From NCBI GenBank assembly GCA_030522415.1, contig CM060109.1, positions 34,602,892 through 34,666,891 on the forward strand: a stretch of DNA of 64,000 bases. Reading direction: 5' to 3'. This DNA is from Channallabes apus. Taxonomy: Eukaryota > Chordata > Actinopteri > Siluriformes > Clariidae. A program made the position numbers and the translations under genes. The notes under the pieces were generated by a model. It was not told the origin of the DNA and ran no database searches. It saw nothing but the letters and a program-made list of their open reading frames with translations. Positions 12,432 through 24,806 of the stretch are shown here, in pieces (within the stretch, counting starts at the first letter, position 1; every line of letters begins with the position of its first letter).

Positions 12432-13200
12432 TGTGGCGTGGGCGGGGCGGCGGCTGACGACCATCATGCCTTGCGGGGGTTCTCTATTGCCTCTTTTCCA
12501 CTGCATATAACGGCACAACACGGTTCAGTTCAACTCACTTCGGTTCGGCGCAGTTTGGCTCGGTTTGCGCTTCCACTACAGTGTAGTAACGCTTTAGAGT
12601 GGGCGGGATTACTCACGTGTCGTTTAGTCGCGGCGCCACTACTGTCGTGACGTCATCGTAAACACGCCACAAACAAACACAACAATGGAGCATATCGACG
12701 GCATGGTGTTCTTCATTCTTGGCATGTGGATGTTTTTAACAGCGAGACGAAGGAGTTTGTTTCAAAAGAGGCCGACGGTTAATACAAAAAGGTGCGTGCG
12801 ATCCTTCTCTGGCTGTTCTAAATATAGCGGTTCTGTTGTGTCTCGTGTCGCAAGCTCAGTGACGCAGTAATGACGATTTTCTCCGGCTAATCAGTGACCA
12901 GCCGTGTTTACACGTCACGTTTTGGTAACGGTTCGGCGCGCTTGGAACCTCGGCTGAGGTGGTACTAAAAAAAGGACCAGGTACCAGGTACTGTTCCCAG
13001 TGGAAAAAGTGAGTAGAACTGAACCGTGTCGCACCGTACTATGCAGTGGAAAAGCGCCATATGTGTCCACCATGGTAGAGAAGGGTGTTTGGGTTAGTGG
13101 CTTCGGCCAAGTTGGGCGTGTGTGCGTGACCTGTACTGTATGTGTGTGCTGTGTTCAATAAACTACTCCCCAGCCATTTGCATTGGGGAGCAAGTAAGCT
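12432..13200 (+). repeat. 3' LTR of the second gypsy element, interrupted
   Basis: The LTR starts TGTGGCG right after a polypurine tract. It resumes after the MITE with ATATGTGTCCACCATGG and holds AATAAA in GTTCAATAAACTACTCC. The end, near 13200, is an estimate. Confidence 0.55.
12489..13058. mobile_element. PIF/Harbinger-type MITE
   Basis: The ends are inverted copies over about 48 bp: CTTTTCCACTGCATA on the left and TATGCAGTGGAAAAG on the right, and both contain the ACGGTTCAGTT word. The unit is 570 bp, GC- and CpG-rich, with TTTCCACTGC termini of the kind used by Harbinger relatives in fish. Flanking triplets are ATT and ATA, so a 3-bp target duplication is not perfect. A 61-codon frame from ATG at 12685 (starting MEHIDGMVFF) has no domain that I recognise. 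Confidence 0.7.
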
Positions 13201-13618
13201 CACTCGTCCTCCAAAATCCCTGCTAGCGGTGAAAAACGCTACTAAATATATATAAAATAAATACCTCTTTAAAAGGCTTAAAAGTTTATCAGTCCAAAGA
13301 ATATTCGAGTAACCCTTAGAGGATACTTTTCTAAACAAACTAACCAAACAAACTAAATGTGTACTGTACATGTACGCATCTTTACAAGTGTGCTCACATT
13401 GTTTTTTGTGCAGTTTCCAAGCTTTTGAGAAAAGCGAATTGATCTAAGAAACCTAAGTGTTATAATGCTTACTTAATATTATTTATATTTAATAACATTT
13501 GGATACTATCATAATATCATGAAAGAAATTTACAGTTGTCACACACAAACAGATTAAATTGTTTTATTTATGGTATTGTCATTACAGTTTAGAATTTCTT
13601 TTTGCTATGCTGATAGCA

Positions 13619-13671
<53 letters not shown>

Positions 13672-15528
13672 GCCTTAATTGTGTGCTTTCAGAAGTATTT
13701 TACAGTCTACCAGAGTGAAGACTGGATATGTCTATATGTGTATCGTAAAGTCAACCATGTCATACGTTTGCAAATTCAAAGGTTTTATGCTTATCCATAT
13801 AATAATATATGAAAGAACACATGAAACCTTACTTTACTAACAAAATATATAAAAAGGTTTATTGGGTCTTACAGTATATTTAAGAATTGACATAAATAAA
13901 GGGAGACTTTTATGTATATTATGTATACTGAGGTAATCTACTATAGAAAACCATGACATTGACTTCCTCAATAAATAACAGGCATTTTCCGTACTTCCAT
14001 TCTTGATAATCAGATCATTTTAAAAATCAAAGGAAAAATCCAAGATGTTGGCATGGCATTAGTTCCATTGTCTTGGTTACATGTTTAATTGAGCTGTTTG
14101 GTTAAACAGGTAAAAAAAAAAACTTTTATTATCTATTATTTTGGCTTACTAAACACAAAGAGAATGACATGAAAATCATATAAAAGTTACAAAGTCAGAC
14201 CTTGGTGCTTTATACTAATAAAGGGTGCAGTCCAGTGTGTTGTGCAGTGGGTTTTTTACCATCTATTGCAGCTTCCTTTTACAGGTTGTGCATGATGATA
14301 TTGCCACTGTGTTCTGTTAGATGCAGAGCAAAAGCTTTTATTCTATAACACAAGGCCATCTCCACTATCATTTCCTCATTGTGAGGCTAATAGTGGGACA
14401 GTAAATGGCAGTAGGTGCCAAGATCTCCATGGTGATAAAGACAGAGGCTCAGGGGAAAGAGTGCTGCTCAGTCAGGGTGCATTAACAAGATTTAGACACC
14501 ACTTCAGCGGATCAGGCACTTGCATGCATGAATCTACCTTGACATTCAATCAAGCAGTGAGGGAGAGAATTAAGTGTGTGGTTAGATAATACATGAGTTT
14601 ATGCTTATTTCAAAGGTTAAACATTGAACCATTTTTTTTTCTTTTTTTGTATGGTATTTAGTTTATAATTATACAACAGTCTTAGTATATTTAGACTACA
14701 ATATATGTAAACTATCAAAATTAATTTAAAGCACTAGTAAAGCTGGAAAAACTAATAATAGTTCTTGTTAAACAGTCAACCACAAAAGGCATGTCCTGGA
14801 ATTTACAGGAGTTCAAAATACATGTTCATGTGTCTCAGATGTCAGTACAACAGACAAATTAGTCAAAGTAGTTACACAGAGGTCAGTGTTTTTACAGCAT
14901 TTAGTTATTGCTTAATTTAGGCAGAGGGGATAATGCATTGACACTAGTGCAGTGATTTTCATCTAGACACTAAACGAGATCTGGGATATATAATGTCTTG
15001 CAAATTTCTGTACTTTTTTTCTTCAATACAGAGCTGATGGTTCTAAAAACCATTAAGATCCACTTAGCTTGTGCAACTTTCCTCTTATAAAACTGTTTTG
15101 ATGAATTGAACCGATTTTGTAGAAGAGTGGAGCTTACCCTGTCTCTTAAAATCTTAAAAACAACTATTAACAAGCTGAGAAAAGTGAAAAAAGGTAATAT
15201 ATTCAAGGCTAACATTAGCATAGATTACCTCTTCAAGTAAACATGCGTTTTAACAGAATCTAAGAAACACTTTTACATTAGACAACAAAAAAAACTCAAA
15301 ATAAATTTCTTGTCCAATCATATGGCTTGATGTTCATATGACCAGCTTGTCTCAGCAAATTTTATTCATTCTTTAAATAAACGTGCCTAAATAATCCATG
15401 CCTGACAGCAAAAACTGCATTACCATGCACTTATGTAAATGTTTCATACATGCCAGAATGTGCTTAAAATCACAACCTGAAAAAAATGTGCTTGCTGCAT
15501 GTCTATCCACAAATCTCCACAAATGTGC
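13201..15528. other. AT-rich intergenic sequence downstream of kcnj3
   Basis: A (TA)n microsatellite occupies 13620-13667. The rest shows no coding exon or repeat that I can name. The part nearest 15528 may be 3' UTR of longer kcnj3 transcripts, since further AATAAA signals on the minus strand lie near 15361. Confidence 0.4.
13620..13667. repeat. (TA)n microsatellite
   Basis: About 24 TA units. Confidence 0.97.
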
Positions 15529-15534
15529 TTTATT
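15529..15534 (-). terminator. candidate kcnj3 polyadenylation signal
   Basis: AATAAA on the minus strand lies about 105 bases past the kcnj3 stop codon. Other AATAAA copies lie further on, so alternative 3' ends are possible. Confidence 0.4.
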
Positions 15535-15638
15535 CAGTTCTCCTCATTCATAGGTATGCTAGGCATAAGATTCTGTCCATGCTAGCAAGCCTAAGGGAGC
15601 AGTACAGTACATACAGTATGTGTGGTTCCTAGCATCAT

Positions 15639-16231
15639 CTACGTGAATCGGTCCGAGTTCATCTTTCGTAATTTCGGTGGTAAATGTCCGTCCATGCGCC
15701 CTCCACCCCCTGCCATTCGCTGTAGCTTGGGAGGCAAATCTGCCACTGATTGGCTGATGGGCTCAGCATTTATTTTGCAGCTCTTAGATGCATTCTTTTC
15801 TTCAGAGACACCTGGCACAGAGCTGATGCGCTGCAGCTTTGTGGATAGGTCTCCCAGACTGTAGGCCATCTCTGACGTAGTTGAGCTCATTCGAAGCAGC
15901 TTCCTTGGCAGCCCGTCACGTCCAGTCATCTTCTGCAGCTTAGCTGGGAGCTTGGTGGTTGTCTCCACGTCCTCCAAAAGCTCCAGACAGTCCAAAGAGT
16001 TGTTCTTCTCACCACTGTTACACAACGAAGGAGCTGTAAGCGGCGAGGACATGAGCAGGGCCTCGTCTTGCTCTTTAACACTGTAGGGTGGCGTGGGGAC
16101 TTCAAACGTGGCGTGGAACTGGGAGTAGTCCACCTTGAAGAATCCCTCCTCCAGAGAGATGACAGGGAAGAACCGATGGCCCCACAACACCTCATCCTCC
16201 GTGTATGACGTTCTCGCTTGGCAAGTCATGC
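15639..16231 (-). CDS. kcnj3: kcnj3 coding exon 3 (GIRK1 C-terminal domain)
   Basis: This exon encodes residues 299 (split Gly codon) to 495 and the TAG stop at 15639-15641. It begins after TTGTCTTGCAG with GCATGACTTGC; the first GC completes the Gly started in exon 2. The first part, [18 protein letters not shown] and [15 protein letters not shown], is the end of the cytoplasmic Kir domain. The remaining 150 residues are the long tail typical of GIRK1 and end MNSDRFT. The tail carries five copies of an L-P-x-K-L-x-K-M motif at residues 393-400, 406-413, 427-434, 464-471 and 482-489. The match to GIRK1 is strong enough that other Kir3 subunits, which have shorter and different tails, are excluded. 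Confidence 0.97.
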
Positions 16232-19200
16232 CTGCAAGACAAGATATGAAAGGATAATGAAATTTACACATCACAAGGATTAATCAAGCAGAAATAAAAC
16301 CAATGCATCATCAAAGCCTAGCAGAATATTATTATTCAAAAGCCTACTGGAAGCCTCCATCACACAACCAATAACTACCTAATGTATCAAGCAGACATGG
16401 AAACCGTTTTTAGAGTGTAATGAAAAACATTCACAATGAAACAGCAGTGCCTTTGTGAAGTCAATGAATATGGATGCATTACATGTGCATGTGCTCACTC
16501 ATCCAAGTAATCAATTACTGCAAAACAATGTAAACAAAAAAAAAGATATGTACTATGCATACATTCATATTGCTTCAAAGCTACAGATCTATAACATGAC
16601 ATGAAACTCGATGGTAGACAAAATAATTTAGACTAATAGGAATACTGTGACTGTTTAGGAATTAGTCAATTTCGCCAATTTCAAACCTACAACCATGAGA
16701 CAGAATAGTGTTTATCTCAAAGCACTCTCAGGATTAGTTTATATTTTCAAAAGTATCACTGCACACTATAGCACCAAGGGCATAAAATTATTAAGCATAA
16801 ATAATGCAAAAAAGTTATCACCACAACCAGGAGCAGGGAGGAGAGAGTACTACTTTACATAACCTAAATTGTCTTTATCTTAAAATGAAATACTCCCACT
16901 GAGGTAGAAGGTATATATATTATATGAGAACATTATGCTATGAAGGTAGACATAGAGAAAAGGAAAAAAGGTGATGGGTGGAGAGAGTCTTCTTAAACGT
17001 ATAATCAACTTTAGCCAATCCAACAGTGCAGAGTTTTTGTAGTTCAACTCAGTTTTTTTTTTAACACTGGGACATGAACATGTTCAGATAGATTTATTCA
17101 TACACTATATTTTACACTGCAATGCAATTCAATTACAATAAAGAAATAAGTCACAGAGTATGACAGGCAGAACAACTGGAAGCTGGTCATATTGCATCCC
17201 TGCTGCTGTAACATGACCCCCCCTCCCCCTTTGGCACATCTTATTAGACCTAACGTGTTAGATGAGCTAATAATATAACATCTATCCCACAAAGATGTCA
17301 CTCAGGGTAACATTTAACACTCCCTTAACACAAAAACAATTAATACTATTAGTCTTGAGATCCATGCATCATCCATTCAAGGGGAAAGTATGAGGTGCTA
17401 AAATTTGTAATGGGTAACTTGGGTTATATAGAAGAAAATAAATTTGTAGTAGACCATAGAGTATACTTTTCTCATAGTGTTTTCTGCTTCTACTGTTTCT
17501 AATTACTATCTCTGCAAACATTCTCTCACCAAATAACAAATTCAATTACTCGAACCTCTCGCTAATAATTGCTCAGGTCACAAAAGCCAGTGAATGCAAA
17601 TGCAGCCAGGGGCAGCACTTGGCTTAATCTTAATCTTTGCTTCCTAATCTTCCTCTTTAACAACAGTTCCATTGTGGCATTGTCAGGTAAAAACAAATGG
17701 GAGGTTAAGATAATCAAAGTACTGTTGCGGATTTACGCCAGACAAACAGACCTGATGAGGGGTCAGGGCTTGGGGAACTTGTGAGATAGGGTCACTCAAA
17801 GTAGCACACCATCAATCATATTTCAGAGACAGGCTGATTGTACAGTACTAACAATTGAAAAAATGAAAGGCTTTCACGTGCCTACAGTACATTCAGCAGG
17901 ACACATTCTTTGCAAGATAAATGTAAAAAAAAAAAATTTTTTTTTTACATTCACAAACCTATATGCAGGTTTCATTTGCTTTCCTCCAACCTCGACACAA
18001 CAACACTGAAAGCAAGAAAGACGGGAAAAGGCTATAAATATAGAAAGTAATATGAAGGGATCACATAAATCATTTCCTCACATGAAGACTTGCAAAGGCC
18101 ATTTGCTATCAGCACAGTACAGGCTTCTTTATTCCTAGAGACTTTTTACGGGTATGGTGTTATAACGCTGCCACTTTCATAAAGTACAAAATTACTTTCC
18201 AAGAGGGCAGACCTATCCTCATCAAAAATCCATTTTGCTATCATGCCTCTTCCCTCTCCTTCTATGCACTGTGAAATATTTCACAGTAAGCGAGAGAAAG
18301 AGAGAGAGAGCACACAAGATATTTTGTTTAGACCATTCATTTGTTCATTTAAACAAATTGGACTATGAGCCACTACATGATGCTAAAGGAAGTGCTAAGA
18401 AACAACAGCATTTTATTCACAGTGCCCCTTCTCACAGCCATCAGATTTTTTATGCTTTACTTATTGCGTGTATAACATCTTATATTCTGAAGCCATTCAT
18501 AGAGCTGTAGGCTTTTTTCTAATCTAAAATACTGTATGAATGCAAATAACAATTATTCTTATACAAGCGCCTGCAGCTGAAAGTGCCCTTGGAATAAGTG
18601 TTGGGTAACCATTTACTGTATAAATAAACTAATAATCACCACGGCGCCCCTATAAAATTATGGCTGTGTTTTCGAGGTTGAGTATATGGCCAACACTGTT
18701 TACACAAGTCCACAGATGTGTAAGGGTGAACACACAGCTCCGCTTGGATGTGTACATTGTTTCTGCCTCATTTCTCAAAAGTTGATAGGAAGGCACACAG
18801 AAATATTCCTGGATCACTAAGACAGCACGGAGCTTAATTGGAGCTGCAAGTGACCAAATGAGGATAAACACTGGGATGTAGAACCCCATTAGATTTGTGC
18901 TGTTTGGTTGCCAGTTATCAGAGGACGCAAGGATTATTAGGGATTATACTTTCTGGCAATGCCTGCGAATATGACGCATCAGAGGCAATTTGTCTTTTGC
19001 CTCTGATATGCAACACCTGTCATCTAGAAAAAAGCAGCATTACTCAGCTCAGCAGCAGGAGAGGACGAGACGAAAACAACAAAGACTAAAACAAGGAAAA
19101 GGTACATGAAAGGGCACAGTCAATATCAAGCATGAATACAACAAATTAGGAGGACTGCTATATCACTTTAATATCCAACATACATAACTGGATGCATTTT

Positions 19201-20689
19201 CTGCCACAACACTGAGAACAGCTTGATTATATTTATTATTCATGATGCATCATGAACTTGAACAAAGCAAATGCAGAACTGAATTCGAACAAATTCAAAA
19301 ACAAATGGTCTTTCTCCCACTTTCACCCTTCAAGCTTATAATTAAAATGCAATAATGCAAAATTCATTTTGCCTCATTCAATTGATCAATCCAGTCTCTA
19401 ACAGGCCTGTGATAAAAGATGGTGGAGAAGAGTTAAAACCCCATCAATTTATTTTACACAGGGGAAAAGAACTTATGTAATCAGGACTACAACTGTGTGT
19501 TTCTATGGAAACCTAATCCTACCATCATGCACATGTAAAGCTGCTACGATCAGGGATATTTGGTTCTCATATTTAAAGGTAGCTTTTATCAAAAACGCAT
19601 ACAAAGAGTCCTATGTCATCATAAGAAAACGTAGACAAACATAGACAAAAAAAGCCTAAATACTTGACATTATTCAGGTATAGTAATATAATAATACCAC
19701 AGTAGTATATATTTTATTTATGAATGGTATCACATTATAAGATATTCTGTGATTTGATTAAGACAGCTGACAATGAATCTGTATAGATCTATAGCTGAAA
19801 ATCTTTTAAATCTAAATATTTGATCAAAACATAAAAAACTAAAAATTTGGACATCTGAGATGAAACACTGCCTGCATATGGGCTGCCAGGGTGCCATCAC
19901 TGAAATATAAAACTGGCAACATACAAAAGAGCAGATATTTGCCAGAACTTGATATATAATCCAAAAACCAATGGTGCAAACCAAGTTAGAAAATATTACA
20001 TAATAACATGCCTTAAATATTACCTTTGCTTTCTCTGTCGTTAAACATGCATGTTGATTTTAAATTATGTCAATATATTGAAGCAGCTGCTACGACGTTA
20101 CTGTAGCTCTCAATGCTAAAATAGGAGTCAGGTGAAAGTAGCAAAAACTTGAAAATAAAGTGGATGTAACAAAGGATATGTTCACATTACAATCCACACT
20201 GCTCATTTCAAATAATTTTTTTGCTCAGTTCTGATCAGTTCACATTCATAATTACAAGGGACATTTATCTGACTCTAATATAAATGCGTCTATCTTCTGA
20301 AATGGCACGCTTGCACACATCGATACTTCTTTGCCCATGTTATTTACGTTAAAACACATCATATTTTTAAGACCACTCATTAATTTCAAACAATGGATGT
20401 GATTTTAGAAAAAATGCTTGGCAGGAATATTTTGCTCTGGAGGATGGCAAACAGTTAGTTGTCCCTAATTCATAGCTAGCACTGCTGTGAAATTCCTAGG
20501 AAATTCAAGTCGTGACTAATGTCAGCGAGCTCTCTACACATACTGTATACAGTGGCAAAAAGTCGCATAAAGTCTGTCCTGATTGTTCTCCCTCATATCA
20601 CCACTTACCGGATAGTATTCTGTGTGTGTATATATATATATGATGATCTACTGTAGGATCACATTCAAAAGTGACAAAAATGATTGACA
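16232..20689. other. intronic sequence without recognised features
   Basis: AT-rich sequence. An A12-T11 palindromic run lies at about 17926-17947. Short open frames here have no recognisable domains. Confidence 0.4.
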
Positions 20690-20890
20690 ATAGTCATCTA
20701 TCCCTCCATTGGCTATTCCATGTACTCTGTGTAGGGTCACAGTGCCCTAAAGATTATCCCAGGAAACTCAGGGCACATGGCAGGGGAGGCCCTGGACTCA
20801 CAAAGGTATTTTGGAAAAAATAATCAGCCTACAGTCATGTCATTGGACTGCAGAGCTAAAACCCTTCAGGAAACCAGACAAACAATGATG
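20690..20890 (-). repeat. decayed tRNA-like interspersed repeat, reverse orientation
   Basis: The words ATTATCCCAGGAAACTCAGG and GGCACATGGCAGGGGAGGCC match the reverse complement of the body of the copy at 52505-52862. The match is weak and the boundaries are approximate. Confidence 0.4.
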
Positions 20891-22756
20891 ACATGAAGAA
20901 ATCACACTATCCATACAACATACATGTGGCGGATGGATTGTGTTACGCTGGGGCATAGTTAGTTTTCTTTTTTTTTTAAAGTAACTTCCTGTAAAATGTT
21001 GAAAATTCTCTTCTTCTTGTAATTTAGAGCAGGCCTTTTAGCTCTTCAGCCAGGCACCAATCAAGTTGAATCATGGGCGATGATTAATGTTAAAACCATT
21101 TTAGACCAAGAACATTTCTGACAGGTACTTAAAGAACCTTACCCTAACTGCAGTATATTGCCGATAGCGAGGCCTGAAGCTTGCAGGTTATGGGAATACT
21201 GCTGATTATTCAGTAGTCTTTCTCTGATGCTGTCTGATCACAGCAGGGAGTAATGCAAAGGGTAGACAAGGCTACAGAGCCGTCTATGTAGAGAAAGGTT
21301 AGCTCCTTGCTGGCACTGCCGCAGCAGAAAGCTTGGAATGCACGGCCCCTGAGCAAACCAACAGAGCGTTCTGATGGTCACAGCTAATGCAGAAGTGTGT
21401 CTTAGCTGCAGCAGGGATGCAAGTAAAGCTAAACCTTTCACATTTCCTGGGTCAGGAATTCAACTGATTCAACCAAGATGTACCAATGTATCAGATTTAT
21501 TTAAGAGCCTGTAATTCCTGAGCTCACTGGTTAAAGGACATGATAAACAACCATACTGTTTGCAGTGACATATACAAACGCCCTAAGGATGTGTCCACCA
21601 TGGTGGCAAGAAACACTGGCAGCATGGTGGGAACATTAGTAGTACTGTATATGCAGTACAAGCCCGAAGTTAATCCATGAAATACAAAAAGAAAATAAGC
21701 AAGAAAAAGAGTCAGGATGCTCATTCGCAAAGTGTACGATGCTGGTGGATATACAGTAAGTTGTATCCCCAAACCAGGGCATAGTTGATTTCAGTGCACT
21801 TATACAAATTAGCAAAGGAAATGTAGTACTATATAGTTTTTATGTTTTTTGAATTCACCAACAACAATAAAAAGAAGATCTGTTACTAATTCAGGTAGCT
21901 GCATGACCATGAATCATTATACCTACTCACAAAGAGCCACAACGCAATGTGTTTGTGGTTGTTGTTATTCAAAACTGCAGAAATTTAGAGCAAAACAATA
22001 AATCTCTCAAAGTGTATGCCATTAAACTTAATGCCTCAACAATCCCCTCATACTTCTTACCCTAACTCTCATTCACTATCGTTGTCTTTCTTCCTCTTCT
22101 GCTACGCTCTCAGATCATTGTCTCAAACTCCTGGGGTAAAGTGCCTGAGAGAAAGCTTGAAATGACAGCAGAGAGAAAATTAATCAAGTAAGACTGTCCT
22201 CAGAGCTGGAGCTTCACCCTTTACACTTATTATTACAATTTCAGAGAACCTGATTTTATTTCCACATCACTTAAGCAGACAGAAGTCTCTAGGCATTGTA
22301 CAATCAAAGAGACAGCACTGCAGATGTGAAATTCAGCACTAAATGGCCTTCTTTTGTGAGCAAACCCCCAGGACATTAAATATGTAAAGAAATAAAAAAA
22401 GTGTGAGTGCAATCTAATGATAGAATTTAATTAGAATGTTCACTGCTAATTAGTACATTGTCTGGTATACGACTGTTTTTTTTTTTTTTTTAAATCAAAA
22501 CACAGTACTGATCAGAAGGCAAAGTATGTAAATTTATTGGAGCATTTCTTCACATCTGATCTGTGTGATAAATCACCTTAGATGTATCACTAATAAATAT
22601 CACAGTCTACAGGTATTTTTTAAGAAACTTGTATCAACTAGGGCTGCAACTAACGATTATTTTGATAATCGATTAGTTGGCCAATTATTGTTTCGATTAA
22701 TCGTATAAAAGCTCAACGCTTCTTTAATTTGATGTTTTGCTTATAATTATATATAA

Positions 22757-22825
<69 letters not shown>

Positions 22826-22847
22826 ACTGTCAACTTGCCATCTGCAT

Positions 22848-22889
<42 letters not shown>

Positions 22890-22892
<3 letters not shown>

Positions 22893-24501
22893 TGATGTGA
22901 AAAACTATTTGCCCCCCTCCTGATTTCTTATTCTTTTGCATGTTTGTCACACAAAATGTTTCTGATCATCAAACACATTTAACTATTAGTCAAAGATAAC
23001 ACAAGTAAACACAAAATGCAGTTTTTAAATGAGGGGTTTTATTATTTAGGGAGAAAAAAAATCCAAACCTACATGGTCCTGTGTGAAAAAGTAATTGCCC
23101 CCTGAACCTAATAACTGATTGGGCCACCCTTAGCAGCAATAACTGCAATCAAGCGTTTGCGATAACTTGCAACGAATCTTTTACAGCGCTCTGGAGGAAT
23201 TTTGGCCCACTCATCTTTGCAGAATTGTTGTAATTCAGCTTTATTTGAGGGTTTTCTAGCATGAACCGCCTTTTTAAGGTCATGCCACAACATCTCAATA
23301 GGATTCAGGTCAGGACATTGACTAGGCCACTCCAAAGTCTTCATTTTGTTTTTCTTCAGCCATTCAGAGGTGGATTTGCTGGTGTGTTTTGGGTCATTGT
23401 CCTGCTGCAGCACCCAAGATCGCTTCAGCTTGAGTTGACGAACAGATGGCCGGACATTCTCCTTCAGGATTTTTTGGTAGACAGTAGAATTCATGGTTCC
23501 ATCTATCACAGCAAGCCTTCCAAGTCCTGAAGCAGCAAAACAACCCCGGACCATCACACTACCACCACCATATTTTACTGTTGGCATGATGTTCTTTTTC
23601 TGAAATGCTGTGTTACTTTTACGCCAGATGTAACGGGACACGCACCTTCCAAAAAGTTCAACTTTTGTCTCGTCAGTCCACAAGGTATTTTCCCAAAAGT
23701 CTTGCCAATCATTGAGATGTTTTTTAGCAAAATTGAGACGAGCCTTAATGTTCTTTTTGCTTAAAAGTGGTTTGCGCCTTGGAAATCTGCCATGCAGGCC
23801 GTTTTTGCCCAGTCTCTTTCTTATGGTGGAGTCATGAACACTGACCTTAATTGAGGCAAGTGAGGCCTGCAGTTCTTTAGATGTTGTCCTGGGGTCTTTT
23901 GTGGCCTCTCGGATGAGTTGTCTCTGCGCTCTTGGGGTAATTTTGGTCGGCCGGCCACTCCTGGGAAGGTTCACCACTGTTCCATGTTTTTGCCATTTGT
24001 GGATAATGGCTCTCACTGTGGTTCGCTGGAGTCCCAAAGCTTTAGAAATGTCTTTATAACCAGACTGATAGATCTCAATTACTTTTGTTCTCATTTGTTC
24101 CTGAATTTCTTTGGATCTTGGCATGATGTCTAGCTTTTGAGGTGCTTTTGGTCTACTTCTCTGTGTCAGGTAGCTCCTATTTAAGTGATTTCTTGATTGA
24201 AACAGGTGTGGCAGTAATCAGGCCTGGGGGTGACTACAGAAATTGAACTCAGGTGTGATAAACCACAGTTAAGTTATTTTTTAACAAGGGGGGCAATCAC
24301 TTTTTCACACAGGGCCATGTAGATTTGGAGTTTTTTTCTCCCTTAATAACGTAAACCTTCATTTAAAACTGCATTTTGTGTTCAATTATGTTATCTTTGA
24401 CTAATAGTTAACGGTTTTTGATGAGCAGAAACATTTAAGTGTGACAAACATGCAAAAGAATAAGAAATCAGGAAGGGGGCAAATAGTTTTTCACACCACT
24501 G
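22890..24501 (-). mobile_element. Tc1 transposon with intact transposase
   Basis: The element is 1612 bp, flanked by TA on both sides (22888-22889 and 24502-24503). The left end reads CAGTGATGTGAAAAACTATT and the right end AATAGTTTTTCACACCACTG. A second, inner box of the same kind (GTGTGAAAAAGTAATTGCC at about 23080, and its inverse at about 24290-24306) gives the IR/DR arrangement with arms of about 210 bp. It inserted into the TA-rich part of the hAT element, so it is the younger of the two. Confidence 0.96.
23108..24124 (-). CDS. Tc1-family transposase, intact frame
   Basis: This is a cut-and-paste transposase acting in the nucleus on the element's own IR/DR ends. The frame has 338 codons with an ATG at 24122-24124, near the standard 340 of active vertebrate Tc1 transposases, and no internal stop or frameshift. 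Residues 1-50 form the first helix-turn-helix (KDISKALGLQRTTVRAII). A GRP-type AT-hook, RSGRPTK, lies at 55-61. Residues about 65-115 form the second helix-turn-helix. The DDE core carries D151 (WTDET), D242 (QQDND) and E277 (NPIEMLW), a D,D34,E spacing. The glycine-rich loop YGGGSVMVRG is at about 185-194; many relatives have W or I where this copy has R193, a possible defect. Activity is not proven, but this is the best preserved mobile gene in the window. Nothing indicates host use. Confidence 0.95.
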   Translation of the reverse strand: MPRSKEIQEQMRTKVIEIYQSGYKDISKALGLQRTTVRAIIHKWQKHGTVVNLPRSGRPTKITPRAQRQLIREATKDPRTTSKELQASLASIKVSVHDSTIRKRLGKNGLHGRFPRRKPLLSKKNIKARLNFAKKHLNDWQDFWENTLWTDETKVELFGRCVSRYIWRKSNTAFQKKNIMPTVKYGGGSVMVRGCFAASGLGRLAVIDGTMNSTVYQKILKENVRPSVRQLKLKRSWVLQQDNDPKHTSKSTSEWLKKNKMKTLEWPSQCPDLNPIEMLWHDLKKAVHARKPSNKAELQQFCKDEWAKIPPERCKRFVASYRKRLIAVIAAKGGPISY

Positions 24502-24741
24502 TATATATATATCTCGATTAATTGGATAAAAGCTAGACCCTTTAATTTGATGCTTTGCTTAATTAAATTAAACTCTATGTTGCTATTGCATTTTTTAAAG
24601 GTTACTTTTATACATAAATAATACCCTGATTTATGGTTTTATAATCTTTTATTTTTACATTTAAACCTTATTTTTTGTAAATCAACATTTTTGTTTTTAA
24701 CAGTAATTGCAGATGACTGTGTGTACATACACTGTGCGTAT

Positions 24742-24806
<65 letters not shown>

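Larger units (their letters stand above)
11758..13200 (+). mobile_element. second Ty3/gypsy remnant with 3' LTR
   Basis: Pol fragments on the plus strand are followed by a G-rich primer tract (GGGTGGGGGCAG) and an LTR starting TGTGGCGTGGGCGG at 12432. The LTR contains an inserted Harbinger-type MITE (12489-13058) and an AATAAA at about 13156. GC content is far above the surroundings, as expected for a younger insertion. The 5' part is missing. The lineage differs from the element at 4850-8175. Confidence 0.75.
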
